The position numbers were made by a program, and so were the translations under genes. This document shows positions 60,030 through 64,000 of a stretch of 64,000 nucleotides of DNA, piece after piece. The notes beneath the pieces are model-generated. The model was given only the letters and a program-made list of their open reading frames with translations. It had not been told where the DNA came from and searched no databases. The number at the start of each line of letters is the position of its first letter. The stretch's first letter is position 1. The stretch is from Malus domestica (Eukaryota > Streptophyta > Magnoliopsida > Rosales > Rosaceae), in NCBI RefSeq assembly GCF_042453785.1, contig NC_091667.1, positions 35,394,001 through 35,458,000 on the forward strand, written 5' to 3'.

Positions 60030-63000
60030 TGACACACCCCGACCTGGAAAGGTCGAAGCATACTGGCCGTCACCGTGAGGTGATGTAACCATAAGGGTAA
60101 GTGATGCAAAAAGTGAATAAAATTAAAACTAATTAGAACTAAACAGTGAAAGAGTGCGCAATTTGTGGGTTAAACCCACTACAATTATTCAGAGCGTAAT
60201 AGACAGGGAGACTACGAAAAAGTAGTCAAAGCAACCAAAGTACACTTATTACATAATAGTGATACGTTTGTACATCTAAACAGAAGGAAATGTCAGAACT
60301 GCCGTGATTCCTCGAGTGCCACAGAGAGTACATCTATCTAGGTCCTGGAGGGGCGAAAACAAAGTTGAGTGGGTCAGCAAAACAATGCTTATAAGGAAAC
60401 CTTTATCTTTGAATACATTAACCCCTCGCCGTAAAATAATTATAGTTTCCTCAAAACATACTACGTAACTACGAAATCCAATATATCAGCTATATAACCA
60501 GAAATATGCCAAGTAAATGATGTGTCATATGCCATAATAATAATCACGTGATAATCAATATAACTAAGTGCTCATCCATCTAAGCTAGCACACAAGTTCG
60601 AACAGATGGTTTCTGACACGAACATGACTGGATGTAATCAATATGCTTTAGTACTAAGATCACGTGAAGACTGGTGCAAAAGCACATCACATACAAGTCG
60701 GATCGCTTAATGCAATCTACCCGACAAGACTGGCACCTAAACTTGGATCCAAGGTGAGCGAACGGTGCATATGTGAACATACACGTGAAGGACTGGCCTT
60801 GACCCTGGGCGAGTACTAACACCGGGTGCAGCAAGATGAGCATGTACACAAGTACGTATGAATGCCATGACAGTAATATCACAACCATATATCAGCATTT
60901 ATCACAATTTATATCACAATAATGATACTAGGCAAGTAAGGCATAAAAGTAAAGTAAATACGCATTCATGGAAACTATAAATATATATAGGTATAAAACA
61001 ACTGCCCACTCACAAGTACGTCGCTGGGTCGTAGCCCCCGAGCCTAGCTTGGCCTCGAAAATCCTCCGAATAAGATTCCCCTATATGTGAAATAACTAAA
61101 TAACATTAATTAAAGTACATAATGGAAACCTAAATAAAACCCCCATAGTTTGCTCAAACCTAGGGTATAAATATATGAAATCGATCTACTTGACGACGCA
61201 AACACACACGTGTCAACCACGCACCGGCCGGAGGCCTGACGCGCCCCCACGCACCGCCCAAAGTGGCTGCCCACGCGACCCCACGAGTACACTGAACTCG
61301 CCTTCTTCGCGAAAATCTGCAGTTTTGCAGATTTTTGGGCCAACTTCCAAAGCCTTTAACGAGCTCGAGTCTCAACCAAATTTACTTCTACAAAAGCCAA
61401 ATTAAAGCTAGGAATGTGATCTACCAATCCCAATTTATAGAAAGTTCGAATATGGACTGAGTTAATCAGAAATTTGGCCTGAAAGTGGCTAAACGACCAC
61501 GGCTGAAATTTTTTAGAAAACTAAAATTTTCTTCCCAACTTCCAGAGTTGATTTCTAACTCGTTACTTAACCAAACTCAGTGATTCAAAAGCCACTTTAA
61601 AGTTAGGAATGTAGAGAATAAGTTTGTACCTAGAAAAAATCCAGTTGTGGTCGAGGTTGACCAAAAAAACGGTTTGAAAATGACCAAATGGCCACGGTTC
61701 TTGAGTGAAAAATGGCAGGTTCTCATTCTTCTCGAGTTTCTGGGTAAAACCACTGAAGGAATTATTTTGGAAAACATGTTCATTTGAGCAACATCATATA
61801 ACATGCAATTAACAATTAAAGGCGGAATCATGCTTGCATGCACTCAAAAACAAAACATTACCATGAAATTCAAAGCCTAGTAGATTGGTGAACCAATAAT
61901 CAACTCAAAACAAAGTGAGTTGAAATTAATACCTTTGTAGATTCCTCTTTGCATAAGCAAAGGCTAATCACCCAAAGAGATAGGGCCTTCATTCCTTGCT
62001 TCTTAGATCCATGGATTTGGATGGAAGAATAGGTTGCTCCAAGTTCCCAAAATAGGGAACCTCTAAGTCTCTTCACCAAGGTTTGATTGTAGAAGAAAAT
62101 AAGTGACCTTGAAGTAGTAGGATTGCTAGATGTACCCTCCAAGGTGTTGGCCTCTTTAGAGAGAAAATGGAGAGACAATTCTCACCCATTTTCACCCAAA
62201 ATAAACCCTTAATTACCTGAATGAATATTTGGCTATAAAGTCCTTTATATAGTCCCTTCAAATAAGTGACCTAAAGAACAAAAACCCTAATTCATCTACA
62301 TGGCAAGCCTACCTTAGGATTTTTTTTTTTTTTTTTTTTTGGGCTTTTGGGCCTTTGTGAATCTTTATTCATTAAGTTGTCATACAACTTAAGTCAATGG
62401 GCTTGACATTCGAAGCCCATTGGGCCTTAAGGTCCAAAATTATCCCGAGGTCTTTAACGAACTTATTCGTTTGATTAATTAACATATTAATTAATCCATG
62501 CCATAAATAAATGATTAAACCATTTAATCATTCTTACTCATTTCCGTTTAATCTTCAATCTCCACCTTTTATGGTGTGCGATCCATTAGGTTCCTTTTAG
62601 CGAGGCAGTGGGCGATTAAAACCATTTTACATCGATTGTGAATTGAAACTATTTTTCAATTCCCCCTTTAGTGATTACACACATTTAGGGCTTCCACAAA
62701 CCATGAGTGACACCTAGCAGCATATCATGGTTACCCAAGCTAATCAGAAGAGGATAGAGAACCTATTCAGTTCGGGATTACAAATGCAATACGGTCCTTC
62801 TCTAATCTAATACTCTTGACCACATTGTTTGGTATGATAGTTTATTTACTCATGTCTACTATCCAATGTGAATCGTTTGCTTATATGATTTCCTTGAATG
62901 TGATTTGGAACGCATTCCACAATCTCATTCATACTCTGGCCAGAGATTCCAAATCATATCATAGAGTATTCTCCCTCAACTGTTTGAAGGTTAGAGATCC

Positions 63001-64000
63001 CTTGTTGCGCATTCACTTGTCTCCATAGCTAAGTGGCTTAACCCCAACGATGTCGTGGACACCCCGAGGGGGTGACTTTGACATAATCAAAGATCAAGGA
63101 TTTAACCACAAGACAACTGTGATGCCTCAGGTCAAAGGACTACTTTGCATTATCCCAACCATGAGTTCTCATGTGACATGGAATATAAGAACTCTTCGTT
63201 GATCACGTTCAGTGAACTCATTCTCTATTGAGCACCTACGTACTTGTCTTGATGTCACACACACCAATGACTCGAGACTAATCACTCTCCCTGAGAGAAG
63301 ACATAGTACGTACTGATCTTAACGGACTGTCAACGCCCAATTGGCAATCCTATGATCAGGAACATTTAGGATGTGTCTACGAAAGAATGGTCTCATGAAT
63401 CTAACTTCATTAGATTACATTCTCCCAATCACATATTCCTTGGACTTTATCGTTTAAGCATATAACATTTATATGAGACGGCTCAAACAATAATGTATGC
63501 CCTTTATATGTAAAACTAGATTAGTTTAACATGTGAAATGTCCGTAAAGTATCATCACATGATTGGCTTTAGGGCACATTTCCAACAACCACATGTTCAA
63601 AACACAAAAAAAATGATTAATAACAATCCATATAAGTGAAATGAAGGTTCTAATAGTTTCTTAAGGCTTACCTAAGCCATGCATGACCTGAAAATCAATA
63701 TGTCGAACTCGCCGAGTCGACCTTCTGAGTTGGTGAGTCAAAACTTGTCCACACCAGATTTCAAGGACATGGTTGTGATCATGGGACTGAGATGAGCATG
63801 ATGATGTAGTTTGTTTGTTCGATCTACGAGCTTTGGAACTCACTCATAGAGTTGCAGAGGAAAAGAGAGTTCACGGGAGAGAGAGAAAGAAGAGAGTGAG
63901 GTTTTGAAATTTTCTTTGCTTTTTCTAATAGAAGGGGACAGGAAATAAAGAAAAGATGGGATAGCTGAAAGTGGAATAATACAGAGAAGTGCACGGGATG
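60030..64000 (-). mobile_element. Third LTR of the TGTCAC family, running off the window
   Basis: It starts on the + strand with TGACACACCCCGACC, like LTRs 1 and 2, and shares GGATCCAAGGTGAGCG, CTGGAGGGGCGAAAAC and GCCCACTCACAAG blocks. It is interrupted at 61754-63587 by another solo LTR and resumes from 63593 to the window end. The right end, and so its status as solo or part of a full element, cannot be seen. ATACA (60025-60029) is the candidate left duplication. Confidence 0.7.
61754..63587 (-). mobile_element. Solo LTR (1,834 bp), Copia-type, nested in the third LTR
   Basis: On the - strand it starts TGTTGGAAATGTGCCC and ends TTCCTTCA. A perfect 5-bp duplication ACCAC lies at 61749-61753 and 63588-63592. 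The TGTTGGAAATGTGCCCTAAA start is a common plant Copia LTR terminus in my recollection. It contains a 22-base poly-T near 62320. No coding sequence. Confidence 0.82.

Overview
This is nuclear DNA of a flowering plant. The genes have GT-AG introns and plant-type products, and the spaces between them are filled with LTR retrotransposons, solo LTRs and MITEs. The repeat families and codon style suggest a woody Rosaceae genome (apple or pear group); that is recognition from memory, not a database result.

Layout. 1-2906: promoter and three-exon gene for a clade A (ABA co-receptor type) PP2C phosphatase, + strand. 2907-9590: intergenic, with several MITEs. 9590-14245: complete ten-coding-exon spermine synthase gene (SPMS, + strand) with a long leader intron. 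14993-18051: a cyclic nucleotide-gated channel gene (CNGC copy A, - strand), convergent with SPMS. 18964-27605: a 5'-truncated, pol-less Ty3/gypsy-like element (- strand) holding a broken gag, an antisense ORF split by a hAT MITE, and three large tandem-repeat arrays. 29822-44240: tandem duplicates of the SPMS-CNGC pair, namely a truncated CNGC pseudogene (copy C), an SPMS fragment (exons 8-10), and a second open CNGC gene (copy B, 40131-43148). The SPMS fragment is split by a young non-autonomous LTR retrotransposon (32020-38912) with a perfect target-site duplication, and that element's right LTR carries a 1 kb PIF/Harbinger-type MITE. 44240-51300: gene-poor, with nested hAT and Mutator-like MITEs and a reverse-transcriptase relic. 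51759-64000: two complete solo LTRs of one family, a third that runs off the window, and a different solo LTR nested in the third.

Functional picture. Only four loci look able to make conventional proteins: the PP2C, SPMS and CNGC copies A and B. The CNGC copies keep open frames but stop shortly after the cyclic-nucleotide-binding domain, lack a recognisable IQ segment, and carry a Gly-Thr-Asn pore filter and an asparagine tract of variable length.

The most unusual signal is inside the retrotransposon at 32459-37455. It has no convincing coding sequence but is dense with local inverted repeats. Five hairpins there share a 16-nt apical loop (consensus ACACCTNTAGGCAAGA) while their stems differ in sequence and stay self-complementary; a sixth, degenerate copy lies nearby. 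This is the pattern expected of a conserved RNA (or single-stranded DNA) structure and is the best candidate here for an undescribed system.
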